Position numbers and translations under genes: made by a program | Notes under the pieces: generated by a model | Databases searched by the model: none | What the model was told of the DNA's origin: nothing | Seen by the model: only the letters and a program-made list of their open reading frames with translations | NCBI GenBank assembly: GCA_905183005.1 | Contig: CAJJDO010000162.1 | Coordinates: 1 to 64,000 of the forward strand | Origin: Paramecium pentaurelia | Lineage: Eukaryota > Ciliophora > Oligohymenophorea > Peniculida > Parameciidae | Length of the DNA stretch: 64,000 nt | Reading direction: 5' to 3' | In this document: positions 50,810 through 63,659 of the stretch, in pieces | Layout of the letters: the number at the start of each line of letters is the position of its first letter | Position numbering within the stretch: the stretch's first letter is position 1

Positions 50810-51308
50810 TTTAAGATATTTATATTTTAGTAAGAAATATAGATTTTGTTAATGATGTATTCAAAAAATTATTTATTTGGATTTTTTGATTTAATTAAGT
50901 GTAGTATTATTTTGAATTTCATCTTTCATCTTTCATCTTAATACTATCATCATATAGTAATTAATTTATGTTCTATATTATCCATAACATTTATTAGTAA
51001 TATATAAAAGACTTAATATATAAAAGACTTAATATTTATATCGCATAAAATATATAATAAAATTCAAAAAGGTTTCAACTCTTTTTTCATTATATTTACA
51101 TATAATCATCATAATTAATAATGTCATATTTAAATAATCTTAGTAAATTCTTAAGTATAATAGATAAAAAATTTATTAATTCAATTAAGAAAATAATTAT
51201 TATAAATAATATTAAATTATATATAAAATAGTTTAGAATATAGTAAGAATTATAAGACGAAGCTTTTATGAAATACTTTTATTTATGTTATAAATTCGAT
51301 TTTCTTCA
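50810..51308. other. Intergenic with short tandem repeat
   Basis: About 500 bp upstream of the coiled-coil gene and downstream of the secreted-protein gene. Contains two adjacent copies of a 16-bp unit (TATATAAAAGACTTAA) at about 51001-51032. An 80-codon plus-strand ORF from 51121 overlaps the end of the minus-strand gene and is not called. Confidence 0.6.
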
Positions 51309-54300
51309 TCATTATTTATTTCCTCGCAAATTCTTAGATTTCTTGACTTATTGATTGACTGCCAAAAAACTTGTTTCGTATGAATCTAAAATAATAATAA
51401 TACTAATATAAATACCTCCATTTTTCTTTAATTAATTTGGTTTATAATTTGAGAATAATTCTTATATTTCTTATTCAACTTCTTATTTTTTAGATACTCT
51501 TTCAACTTTATTTACTGGTTCTTATGAAATTTATGATTCCAATTAGACTTCTGAACCTGATACATGAGACAACATACTAGAAATAATATCATTTTTATTT
51601 TGAGTCCAATCTAAGTAGATTCTTTCGAATTCATAAGGAGATAAATTATCTGATTTCTAATTGTCCTATGAAAATCTACCTTTTTTAATTTATAAATCAT
51701 TTTTAATCTTCTCCATAACTTCCTATTTTCTTTAATTCAACTCTTTTTCATAATCACTAACTGCTTAATTAACAGGTTTATCTAAATAATATCTTTCACC
51801 ATCATTAATTGTATTCTTTGAAACAACTTATGTCTTTTAAGTTTTCAAAAGTTCTTCAATTTTCTATTAGAATTCTTTATCTTTAATTCTCTCTTCAGTA
51901 TCTATATCTACATCTTATTCAACTACATCAATCCTCTTTTTTTAAATAACATCATCACTATTATGAATCTATCTAAGTTCTTCTACATTCTTTTTTATAT
52001 CTTGATATATTTATTATTCTTATTCTCTAATTTCAACTCTTTTATTAGTTGTTGCTTCTAATTCATGAACTAATTCATTTACAATCTAATCAAATTACTC
52101 TTCATGACTCATCTATTGTTTCTCTTTTTATTTTTTGTTTTTAATTTATTAATGTAATTATTCTTCAAATTTAGTTTATTTCTCATTTTATTCAATCTTC
52201 AAAGATTTATCCTATTACTTATTTTATTTATTCTATTCCTTACTAACTTTTATAGAATGATGTTTCTCTTTCTTCTCCTTTACAATTTCATCCTTATTTC
52301 CAACTGTATGTTCATCCTCATCATTCTCAATACAATCTTATAAGTCTTCAAGATTCTCGATAACTTCTGGATCAGATTTAGCTGCTACCTCCTATTCAGC
52401 TTAAGGTATTTAGGAATCATTATAGAAAACTTCAATATTATCATCTTGTACTGTGCCTTCTCCATTGATATCATCATTAGTAATTATATTATCTGCTTCT
52501 TCCTTTAAAGTAATTTCTTTTTTCACCAATTATTTCTTCTTGATTTCAACCTTAGGTAAATCCTCAGATTTTAGTTCCTCAGTTGCAGTTACATTTTCTA
52601 AAGTAATCTCATTTTCTTATTCATCAACTTATTCTTCTATTTATTATTACACTTATTTTTCTGGTTATTAAGTAGAGACATTAGATTAAACATCTGTTTC
52701 TTATTTTGAAACACCCTCTACTTAAGTGTCTTCAGAATTAGATTAATTAACAACTATCTAATTATCTACTACTTAATTTTCTTATTAATTATCTACTACT
52801 TAATTTTCTTATTAATTAACAACTACTTAATTTTCAGTAATTTAATTTTATGATTACTCAACTACTTAATTTTAGACTTCTACTTTTTATTAATCTGGTT
52901 TATCTACATTTATTTAAGTTTTTGTTTCTTAATTTGTTTCAACATTCTAAGATGTTTAATCTTATGTTATATTTGAATCCTACTATTTAGTTGAATCATC
53001 AAATGAAAGATCATAATCATTATTAATATCAGATTCTTATTCATTATTACCATAAGAATCACCAGTATAAACCATAACTCCATCACTAACAACAGCTTCA
53101 TCATTTGATTATACTTAGGTTTCGTATATTTCTTCATTTTCTTATTCTAAATCTTCTTATTATATATCTTCTTATTGAATTTCATATTATTCATTTTAAT
53201 CTTATGATAAATCTTATTCATTTTAATCTTATGATAAATCTTAATCATTTTAATTATCAATCTAATAATAATCATTATCATTATAATTATTTAGGTTTTC
53301 ATCATTATCTAAATTTTGATTAGATGTAATTTCATCATTAAATTAATTAGTTTATTATTATTATTATTATTAAATATCTTAATTATCTTATTAAATATCT
53401 TAATTATATTTAAATTCATCTTTCTATTCAACATTATTGTTTTATTAAATTACTTATTCTTATACAATAGGTTCTTATTAAACATTTGTCTATTATTATA
53501 TAATTTAATCTAATTCATTATCTAAATCATCCAAATAATAATCATCATCCAAAACAGCATTGTCAATTGTAGAATCATTATTGGTTACAATTGTTAAATA
53601 TTGTTAATCTTCTTTTGCAATTTCACTCTATTATGTGTCAATTACATTTGTCTCTTCTAAATTAGGTTATTACTCAACATTAGTTGGTTGCTCTAAACTA
53701 AGATTATCAAGTTCCATTGCTAATTCATCCAATTATGATTAGAATTAATCAAAAGTAGTTCCATCATTATTTAAACTCTTATTTAATATAACATCAGCTT
53801 CCATTTAATCATAATCCAAAGAATAATCATTTTAAACAATATTATTTTTATTAATTTGATTACCATTTATTTCTACTTAATCAGAAATTAAAGATTGAAC
53901 ATCAACTTTAGCTTCTCCTAATTTCTAATCTCCTATTATTTCAAGTTCCTTTTCAGTCACATCCTTAATTGCATCAGTAATGATTTCAGATTACATATAA
54001 TTATCTATGTCTTCAACTATAATTGGAACTAAATCAGAACTATCATTAGCAAATATACTAAGATCAACTTTCTCAACTTCAGCTTAAACTTTTATTACCT
54101 CTCCAATTAATTATTACTCTAGATTCTTTGTTTCTTAAACTGCTATTTCAGCATCTGTATCAAAGTATGAAGTATCTTTTATTACAATCACATCATCTGG
54201 ATCTAAATTTGAAACATTCAAACTATACAATTTGTTTTAAGGAGCTTTTTCTGATTCTTTCATATCATTTATAACTTCTTTCATTTTTTTAGTTAATTAA

Positions 54301-54374
54301 TTCTTCTTAACCATAAAATCTGGTGCTTCAGCTTACTTTTATTTTTCTGCATTCTTATTTTACTTTTAATTAAC

Positions 54375-54459
<85 letters not shown>

Positions 54460-56215
54460 ATTACTTCTTCTTATTTTTAAACTACTTCCACTTATTTAAC
54501 TTCTTCTTATTATTTAATTACTTCCACTTATTTAACTTCTTCTTATTATTAAACTGTTTCTTCTTATTTTTACACTATTTCCTCCTATTTAATTACTTCT
54601 TATTATTTAACTTCTTCTACTTATTTTTAAACTACTTCTTCTTATTTAACCTCTTCTACTTATTATTATTCAATTGTATTTTAAGTGTCTTTTTTCACTT
54701 AAGTTTCATTTTAATTTTCCTATACATGAACAGTGTCTAATTCTTCACCATCACATTATGTATTTTCCTCAATAGGTTAATTTTATTAATCATTTTGATT
54801 ATCAATTGATTAGTTTTTATCATCTTAATTTTGTTTAGTTTCTGTATTATTTTAATTTTCCTCATCAACATCATCATCTGGAGTAGAATCTTCCTCTCCC
54901 TAATCTTAATTTTTAGAATCTGATTAGATTGGAACAACTTTGATTTCTTCGTCTGATTTGATTAAAATTTCTGTATCATCTACTTTATTAATATCTGTTT
55001 ATTATTTGTCTTCTACTTATTGAATTGGTTAAGTTTCTATTTTAATATCTTAAATCACAACCTCATTTTAAGCATCATCATTTTTCAATTAATCAATTTC
55101 TTCTTTATTATTCTCAACAGATATTTTATTAATATTTTTATCATCTAATGTATTCAATTCTTATTATTAAGTATTTATTTCAGATGATTCTTTTTATACT
55201 ACATTTTATTATTATTGTTCTGTCTCATTTTATGATGATACTGTAATTTAATCTTTTTATTCTTAAATTGATTCTGTTTAAGTCTTAACTGGAATATCAT
55301 ATAGATTGTCAATTGAAGACTCAACTGAATTTTAATCTTTATTTTATTCCAATTATTATTCTACTTTAATATCTTTAGATGATATACTAGATTCATCTTA
55401 TATTATTGCATCTACATTCTAATTTTCAACTGTAGTATTACCAATCTCTTAATTATCAGTTGATACAACTGGTTCTTATATCTAAACACTATCTTTAGAT
55501 TATTCTTCAGCATCTTTATTTGTTATTTAATTGTTTTATTAAACATCTTATTTTTCATTCTCATTATTAATATCTTAAAGTTATTCATTCTAAACATCTT
55601 ATTATTACTCAGTAGCATTTTAATCCTCTGATTTTTGTTTTTTACTTACAGAAACTGAAAATTTCTTTTATTATATTGAGGCTTCTTTTTATTAATTAAT
55701 TTAATTTGTATTATCTTTCGCTTGAACATCATTATTTTGATTGATAATAGGATCATTAGTTTATTAGTCAACTTATTTATTGTCTTTTTTTTGTACTTTA
55801 ATTGAAATTTTCTTTTCTTAGATTTCTGATTCCTTATTTACTTAATCAGATTAGACTTGAGTATTTTATTAATTTTCATTTGATTGTTCTGCTTTCATAT
55901 GGGGTTGCTATTCAATTTCTAATGATTTTTGTGACCAAATTTCAATGGATTTATCCTTTACTTCATTCACTTCTACAGACCTACCTGTTTCAAGAAAACT
56001 TCTAAACTGAATAGAATGCATTTATACATAGCAACATCTTTCATTACTGAATTCTCTAGTAATTCATTCTATCTATATGCATTATCAAGGTGTCCACTTG
56101 ATTCTTATGTGTAAATTTAATTAGGTAATATAACTTTCACATTAATGGTTCCATGAATTTCCGTTGATTTCACTAACAACAATGTCAGCAGCAATATGCT
56201 AACTAATTTTAACAT
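51309..56215 (-). CDS. Large secreted acidic Gln/Glu/Asn-rich protein with polyglutamine
   Basis: ATG 56215 to TGA 51309-51311; introns 56002-56027 (26 nt) and 51386-51415 (30 nt). The spliced length of 4,851 nt gives 1,616 residues. It starts with a textbook signal peptide (MLKLVSILLLTLLLVKS). Almost all the rest is low-complexity acidic sequence rich in Gln, Glu, Asn, Asp and Lys, with short internal repeats such as EEVKQ/EVVQKQ, NQVVDNQQ and LSQDQNEQD. It includes a run of 28 glutamines, all encoded by TAA (54375-54458). The C-terminal quarter becomes Lys/Glu-rich and coiled-coil-prone. No folded domain is recognised. It could be a surface-coat, secretory-granule or lumenal Ca2+-buffering protein; only export and disorder are supported. 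Confidence 0.82.
54375..54458. repeat. (TTA)28 microsatellite encoding polyglutamine
   Basis: Eighty-four bases of perfect TTA repeat; on the minus strand, in the frame of the secreted protein, they are 28 consecutive TAA codons read as glutamine. Flanking sequence holds imperfect repeats of short Glu/Val/Lys/Gln blocks (54460-54670), suggesting that the area expands and contracts. Confidence 0.95.
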
Positions 56216-56464
56216 ATTAAAAAAATAATAATAAAAACGGATATATGGCACTACTACATCTAATTCAATCATAATCTTTAATACTCTTTTTCAAAAGCAT
56301 TCAAACCAATATCTAGACTGATTCCAATAGAATTTGAAAAAATGTTAAATAGATCATATATATAGTTCCCTATAAATACTATTTGATAAAAAAGTGAATA
56401 CATATATTAATTACAAAATGAATTAATTAAATTTATAACATAAAAGAATAGGTAAACATCAATA

Positions 56465-58972
56465 TCACTTCTTTGATTTTTTTAAATAATTTCTATTCCT
56501 TTCAACTTATGGAAACTCATCTGAATCATCACTATCGGTTTCATTCCTCCTTAACCTTTTTAGTTAAGTTTCTGCAAACAGTTTGTTAATGGAAATAATT
56601 CCTTTCTCAACAGATGACTATCTGGCAACATATGATAATTTACAACTTTAAAGATCTTATTTAATTTCTGATTTAGCTATTATTCTATCAATTTTAGACT
56701 CATTAATTCTCTGATCTTTTTAGATCTTAGGGTTTACTTGCTATTATTAAAAGTATTCTAAATTCTTTAATCTATTTTTTTATTCAAAATTTTATACTCT
56801 TGATTTATCCTTATTCTATTATTATATGGCTTTTTATTTTCTCTTTTATTCTTCTTCCTTTAATTATTATTATTTTTGTTCAATTTCAATCTCATTCAAT
56901 AATTATAAAAAATCTTACTTCTTTTTCTCTTTTCTTTTATTATAAATTTTCTCCTTTTTCTTTATTTCATCATTTGTTTCTAATCTACTCAATGGTTATT
57001 CTTTATATTTATAATTTCTATGTTTTTTCTATTTTATTTTATTTTAATTATTAATCCCTTAACCTGATATATTTACTGGAAGATATAAATTATCTTTTTA
57101 TTCCTATTAAATCTAAGGATATTATTCTTCTTTTTGAAAATGCTCATTTTATTAATCTATTCTTTATCTCACTATTACACCATCATCAGGTTATTTATAT
57201 TCATCTGAAGGTTAAATAAGTTGATTTTATTATTATAACTATTATCTATTATTATATTTTCGTTTATCAATAACTATCTTTAAAATCTAGATTCTGTCTG
57301 CATCCAATAAATCAAAATCTTCATCATCACTATTAGATTAAATACCTTTTTCTTTGTTAATTATAGATTATTTATTTTAATCTTCCTCCAATAATTCAAC
57401 ACAATCAGATGAATCCTATTTTGTTAATTTCTTTTACTTTGATTATTTCTTTTCTTTTTGTATTTTACACTCACTATTAATTTTATTACTAATAATCTTT
57501 TAATCCTAATCTTATTTAATTTATTTTTCTTTTTCAAGAGATGTATTCTCTTAATGATTCTCTTTTGTTTTAACATAATGTAATGTTATAGGATCAAACA
57601 TATATTATTTAGTGATTATAATTGATTTCATATTCTATTTATGGATCTATAGAAACATTTGATCTGATAATCTTTTCTCAAATCTATATATCTCTTTTTC
57701 ACCTTCATTTATTAATGCAATTTCTGAAAATCTTAACCATTTAATAAAATCTTTCTATTTTTATCTTAATAAACATCTATATAAAGGCAATCCTTAATTA
57801 ATCAATTTTTTAGTTAAAATCTTGTAAACCTACTTTTATTCTTATTATTTTTTAATTTCCTTCTCTTATTACTATATTTCTTTTCTTATTTATCTAGCCA
57901 ATGCAGCTTCTTATTAAAGTTATTATTTTTAAGCAGATTCTATCTATCTCTATAATTATTATTTTTAAGCAGATTCTAATTATTTCTATACTTATAATTT
58001 TTATATTTCTAACTAATTTTCTTATTATTTTTATTCTTTAATTTATACTATTTTAATACTTTTTTTTTCTGTATTATTTACACTATTTTAATCTACTCTA
58101 TGTTTTTGTATTTGTAATGGAACTTATTTGTTCTTATCAACTTCATTCTTTTTTTTTTCCTTAACATTTGATAAATCTATAAGTAAATTATTTATGCAAT
58201 CTAATCCTTCAAGCAATTGATCGACTTCCTATGGTTTTTATGTTTCATCAACTACAATCTCATTTCTCTTATATAGATCTTCTCGACCTCTCAATCTTAA
58301 ATATATTAAAGAGTTCTTTGGATTATAAAATTTCTACTTGACAATCTATTTACACTTGGATATTTGAATATCTTAATTGATATCCTTTTTTGGAGTAATA
58401 GTATTACAATCATTTAAGTATTCCTTTTATGATAAATTGATAGGATTTGTCAATATATTAGCATTTAATTTATCTTTTAATTAAAATTCTTATTTCATTA
58501 TTAGAGTTTATTTCTAAACATCTTTAGGTCTTTCTAAGATCAATTAATCTTGATCTATTTCTACTTCATCTATTATTTATTGATCTTCAAAAAATTACTC
58601 TATATATTGAGGTTCTTCTACTGGAGGACTGGATTCTTTCTACAATTAAATAGATTCTGGAGTAGATTCTGGCTCTTCATATTCTGATAATTCATCAAAA
58701 TTCACTTCCCATCTTTAAATAAGATTATTATCAATTTTTCTTCTTGGAATTTAATCTTCTTCATGTTAAATTATTAGAGAAGGTATTTCTACTGTTTCTT
58801 TTTTAACAGGTTGAAGTGATGAGCCTTATTGTAATGATTTAATGTCAGATCTAGGAGGTGAGACAGGAGGTTGATTATGTTAATATGAGGAAGACTCAGA
58901 TATATTGTCAGAAATGTCTTCAATGTCAGAAAAGTCAAGTACATAATGTGTTTACTTGATATTGGATCTCAT
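56465..58972 (-). CDS. Large charged protein of unknown function
   Basis: ATG 58972 to TGA 56465-56467, one exon of 836 codons. The N-terminal 130 residues are acidic and Ser/Pro-rich (YVLDFSDIEDISD, SPPVSPPRSD). A conserved-looking helical patch follows (FYNPKNSLIYLRLRGRE, VDQLLEGLDCINNLLIDL), then long Gln/Lys/Glu coiled-coil stretches with an imperfect duplicated block (LESAQKQQLQ repeated). A globular patch near residue 400 (YRCLLRQKQKDFIKWLRF ... EIYRFEKRL) and a basic C-terminus (RNYLKKSKK) complete it. I recognise no family. The long highly charged helices suggest a cytoskeletal or nuclear scaffold, but nothing proves it. Confidence 0.72.
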
Positions 58973-59172
58973 TTAAAATAATATCAAGTCTCATTGATTA
59001 AGTGTTTAATTAGGTAAAAGAAAAAGAATGATTTTTTATCCATTTGCTAATAAATCTAAGTTAAATATAAAAGTTTATAAATTGAAAATTTATTAAATTC
59101 AAATTAAGTTTCTACATTTCATTAATGACAGCTAAATTAACATGAGATTATTTATTATTATTTGTAATTTTC
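58973..59172. promoter_or_regulatory. 200-bp divergent promoter region
   Basis: Lies between the charged-protein gene (-) and the coiled-coil gene (+). AT-rich; two short upstream ATGs (59127 and 59153) are followed quickly by TGA unless an extra intron is spliced. Confidence 0.45.
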
Positions 59173-61213
59173 ATGATTCTTGGAACAGAAGTCAATGAAT
59201 TCGTTTCAAATCGACAATAATCTAAAATACATTATCTTTCTGAAGAGAACAGATCCTTATAAGAATATATTCAAGATTTAGAAAGTGCCTTAAAATTAAA
59301 TAAATAAGCCATGACTCTTACATTGGAAGGTCTAAATAAAAGACCATAAGTATTATCAATAGATTACATAGTTGACAACAGATAATAGCACAATGTCAAC
59401 TGGTTATAATTATCCAAATTCATAATTAGAAAGAGTCATTTAGTTATTGAATGAAGAGAATCAAAAATTAATCAAAGGATTATCTAAATAATAAGCAATT
59501 ACTTAATAATTATAAACTAAAATTTTATTACAAGAATAGATATCAGAGGAATAATAAGATTATTATAAAGACTTGATAGGAGATTTGGAATACAAATTAA
59601 TAGAATTGAAGAGAAATGTTCATGATAAAGAATATGCAATCTAAGAATTGGAAAGAATGAAACCAATCCAAGAGAGAGAAGGTCAATTCTATAAGATGAT
59701 TGAAATAGTCTCTCCTTCAGAATAGAATCTTAGATTACATGAAGAACTTGTTAATGTCAGAAATTTATTGAATAAAATTACTTAAGAAGCTTAAACCTTA
59801 AGTGATACCAATATTGCCTTAAAAGAAGGCAATTATGTAAGTATATTTATATTTTAGTTTCTTAAAAGGGAAATGTTCAAAATAAGAATTGTTTTGAGGA
59901 GTTAAATTAATTTTTAGACAATGAAAAGTAAATTTGTTTAAAATTTTTACTAGATTTCGTTTATGATGAATATTTAGATAAAACTGATGAAAATCTTTAA
60001 ATCAATAGGGAAGTTTAAAATTAGAGAGGCAAATTGGAACAAATGCAATAGGATTTATGTGGAACATCTTGTTTAGGATATGGTTTCTCTCCAGAACCTT
60101 AATAACTTAAATATTTGAGCAAAAATGAACGCATGATTTATTAAGAAAAATTGCATAAGATGGAAATGATGGTAAAAGGATTTAAGGAATTATTCGAAAA
60201 AGAGAAAAATGCTAATTTACATATTAGACAATTATACAATGATTTATTGACTAAGTATGATTATGTTATAGATACAAATCAATTGATAATAAAATCTAAC
60301 AATTTAAAAGATGAAAGAAATGAAAAATAATAAATAGAACTCTAATTCTACAAAAAATAAAGTTAAAGTCTTATGGAATAATTGAGAAATAGAAAGGTTT
60401 TTAATTCTATTCCCTTAAATTAAGAATAAGATATAGCTGTAGGAATATTTAGTCCGAGATATCAATAAAAATAATTAAATAATAATCAATCATAATCATC
60501 TTCATCTAAAGTATAATAAATTGGATTTGATGATTTAGAAATTAAGAACTCTAATAAATAGTTAATAAATCTTAATAATCAATTAAAAACTAAAGAAATT
60601 AATTTAATATAGAGTAATTAACCAAAAAAATAGATTTAACAATTAGACATTGAAGATGACAGTTTATCAATTGAACAAGAGAGATACATTTGCCAAACTG
60701 CAAGAGGTAATAATCAAATAACTTCTAAATTAAACTAAATATAATAAGAGGGACATATTTATTAGTATTTAGATATGAGTAAAGAAGAGTGCATTGAATT
60801 CTTAATGTCGATGTTTAATGATTATTTTAAGAAATTTGATGTAAATGAATTTATTATGTAGTTAAGCAATGTCAAGAAATAATAATTGATGAATTAAATT
60901 TAAAATAGACAATCCAACAAAAGATCCATTAAAAGATCTTATAGTAATCCTTATCTTTATTTTTCTAATGTTAATGCAATCACTTTTAATAAACCACCAA
61001 AATAATCTGTTATTGCTCTCGTATATAATAGTTATATTTTAGGCAAAAAATGAAATTTAGTTACTAGTAGCTGAAATCTAAACCAAAAAGTAGAAATAAA
61101 TATAAAATGGTGTCTTTAGTGTAGATGTCTCTAAAATAGATATGAAATAAAATAAAAGATAAATGTTTGAAAACGATTTAAGTTTTATTTCTAATTTAGA
61201 TGGTCAAGAATGA
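59173..61213 (+). CDS. Coiled-coil protein, three small introns
   Basis: ATG 59173 to TGA 61211-61213; introns 59350-59371, 59837-59868 (32 nt, AAAAG acceptor) and 61021-61042. The spliced length of 1,965 nt gives 654 residues. Start choice: ATG 59173 gives MILGTEVNEF; an ATG at 59153 plus a 25-nt intron ending CAG is an alternative. The first 250 residues are strong coiled coil (LERVIQLLNEENQKLIKGL, EYKLIELKRNVHDKEY). The middle is helical with a GYGFSPEP turn, then a disordered Asn/Gln/Ser linker. A short helical segment (SKEECIEFLMSMFNDYFKKF) precedes a basic tail. No family is recognised; the composition resembles axonemal or basal-body coiled-coil proteins. Confidence 0.78.
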
Positions 61214-61757
61214 TTTATTATTATTATTATTATATTAATACAATTAATTAATTTGAAATTAGATATCAAAAACTATTTTAATAAAGTATTGCTAATTCAA
61301 ATTATATAGAAGCCTCAAAAACATTTATTGATATGATTATATTATATTTTTGAAATATACAAAAGATAATAAATATTTATATTAAAATCATTATATTAAT
61401 ATACTAAATGATTCATAAAATCAATAGATTATAAAGATTTTACATTGAAATACTAAGAAAAGGGTAACTATATTAAAGAAAACTTAAATTTTCATATATT
61501 TAAGTTCTATTACTAAGTGATTAATATAATAATAAATAGAAAACATTACATTTTTCTTTTTTAAAAGCCCATTTAAATTCTTATTTTTAAAAACACTAAA
61601 AATAATGAATACCCTTCAAAAATATCTAGATTATCTTTACAATACAGTTTCCTATATGTTAAACATTAAATTAATTTTACTTGCAAATCAAAAAGACTTT
61701 TTTTTATGTTTTTTCTAATTTGTTATTTTTCTAAAATTATAAACAAATAATATTAAA
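61214..61757. other. Intergenic, nothing recognised
   Basis: About 540 bp of AT-rich DNA between two co-oriented genes. No readable frame, repeat or structure stands out. Confidence 0.6.
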
Positions 61758-62099
61758 ATGCTCTAAGATAGTAAAAGGCACGGTCCTTCTATAGAAATAT
61801 AAAACTTAGGACCACTACACAAATCTATAAGCAAGATAACGGATCCTGATATTCAAAGTATTGAGTGTTAGAAAAATACCTATATTACTTCTCCTAGAGC
61901 ATAACGATTTGACAAACTGGGAAATTTGATTCAAAAAAATTAAAAAACAAAATATTAGATAACATTTCGAGATGAAGTAACAGCCAAAGCTAAATTGTAT
62001 GACATCATAATAGTGGACAATTGGAAAAATTTTAATATTATAGATGAAGATAAAGAGAAAGTGAGCTGTTGCTAGTCCAAAAGTTGTTAATTATTTTGA
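61758..62099 (+). CDS. Small unknown protein, paralogue of the gene at 63184
   Basis: ATG 61758 to TGA 62097-62099, 113 residues, no intron. A central block (GNLIQKNQKTKYQITFRDE) and a C-terminal block (VDNWKNFN ... VSCCQSKSCQL) recur in the gene at 63184, so the two are paralogues. The cysteine cluster close to the C-terminus could be a lipidation or metal site. The N-terminal 60 residues are Ser/Pro/Thr-containing and probably flexible. I recognise no named family. Confidence 0.7.
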
Positions 62100-63183
62100 T
62101 ATCACACTATTTTACAATCTCTATCAATAGTATATAATCAATTTTATCATAAAATATCTTAATGTTGATTATCTCTTTCTTATTCAACAATTTTCATGTT
62201 CAGTATTGATGGACAATGACTATTCTTAAACTTAAATTATTAAATAAAATAATGTATTTATATACTAAAACATGTGGCATCCTTTTATTTCAATATTTAT
62301 TGATTCTATATACCTTTAATACACTAAATAAACATTATAATTTCTAAAAATTATTAGAGATACCTAAAAATTATACAGGCTTTCTTAAGCTCTAAAATAA
62401 TTTATTATTATTAACTCTTCTAATTATTACTGTAATATTAATACGTAGCAGTAGATATTAACCTAATTTTTAGTCTAAGCTATTAGTATTGATATTTAAT
62501 CAAAATTCAATTTTAATTGTAATTTTTAATTAAAAAAGTATCCAACTATTTGATTAAATTAATATTACTATTTTATATTCAAATATTAGAATTGTAAAAT
62601 CAGAATTCCTTTATTTTTTAATTCTCATTTTATACATTAATTAAGACTTTCAAATTATTAGATTTAATTAATATATAATATTAATAATAATAAAACTACA
62701 ATAATAAAACTACAATAAATTATGTTACTTGATTTATTAGTTAATTTTTAAATTTGTACTTAATTAAAGAAATTTAAATATGATGATATCGACTTTATTA
62801 AATTTATGATTAAAATATTTTAATAAACTCTCTAAAGCTTTTCACATTTATAAATAAATATAATTATCAAGAAACAAGATAAAACCTTTATTTTTTTCAT
62901 ATTAAAATGATAAGAGATCTCTTTAATTCAATTAGATGAGATTTTATAATATTAGATTTTGAGCATTTTAGGAATAATGATAATCAAGTTTAAGGAAGAC
63001 AAATAGATATATAGATGATTAATTATAATGGTAATCCATCAGAAAATCTGTGTTATAAGCTAAGTTTTATAAATATCATTTTTATTATATAATTTCATAT
63101 TATTAGAATAATAGAAATCTAATATTGACTAATTATTGAGATTCATTAATTATGAATAAATCATATCATTTTTATAAAATAAA
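62100..63183. other. Intergenic; one degraded-looking segment
   Basis: About 1.1 kb of AT-rich DNA between the two small paralogues. From ATG 62907 a plus-strand frame reads MIRDLFNSIR, meets TGA at 62937-62939, then continues open to about 63129 (DFIILDFEHFRNNDNQ, QMINYNGNPSENLCY), which suggests a small decayed gene. A 14-bp unit (ATAATAAAACTACA) is present twice in tandem near 62687-62714. Nothing else is seen. Confidence 0.45.
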
Positions 63184-63659
63184 ATGTCTGATAGCGATTA
63201 TTCTCAAAAATTTGGAATTAACCAATCCATTTTTAATAGTGAGCCATTAAAATAGATTACTCCTATTTTAAAAGTCTCCCGTTCAGCCTCAGATGATACA
63301 CCAACTTTGAGAAATGTGTGTATTTTAATTAATTTTTTATCTAAACTGTGAAAACAAACTTCCTCTATTTTGAATTTAATAATTAATATATTTATGTATT
63401 ATTTATATATAAATAATATATTATTATTAAGATTTTTATAAAATCTATCATTAAAAATTTAGTAACTGTATTTTGGTTCGTAAAGATAGTTATGGGAATT
63501 TAATTTAACGTGGAAATAAGAAACATAAAATATAGTTCAGAGAATAAAATGAAATATTTTTAGGTATTAAAACTCTATTATAGATAAGTTGAAAATTGGA
63601 AATAATATAATACAGACATGGCAAACTAAGAAACTCTCTGCCTTTGTCAAATAATATGA
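63184..63659 (+). CDS. Small unknown protein with atypically long intron, paralogue of 61758
   Basis: ATG 63184 to TGA 63657-63659. Homology with the upstream paralogue fixes the exons: the N-terminal exon ends near 63317. A 145-nt interruption (63318-63462) follows; then NCILVRKDSYGNLIQRGNKK and IQFREQNEIFL are read, a 25-nt intron (63564-63588, ATAAG acceptor) is removed, and VENWKQYN ... CLCQII ends the protein. The spliced length is 306 nt, 101 residues. Shared with the paralogue are GNLIQ, the FR[DE]-type block, V[DE]NWK and the terminal cysteines. The 145-nt intron is about five times longer than the others in this window. Family unknown. Confidence 0.65.

Noticed and set aside
51121..51356. 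80-codon plus-strand ORF starting MSYLNNL
   Set aside because: Its second half lies opposite the 3' coding end of the secreted-protein gene, its composition is plain AT-driven, and it has no motif.
56800..57054. Plus-strand ORF of 84 codons, very hydrophobic
   Set aside because: Antisense to the 836-codon minus-strand gene at 56465-58972; the Leu/Ile/Phe bias mirrors Lys/Glu/Gln codons on the other strand.
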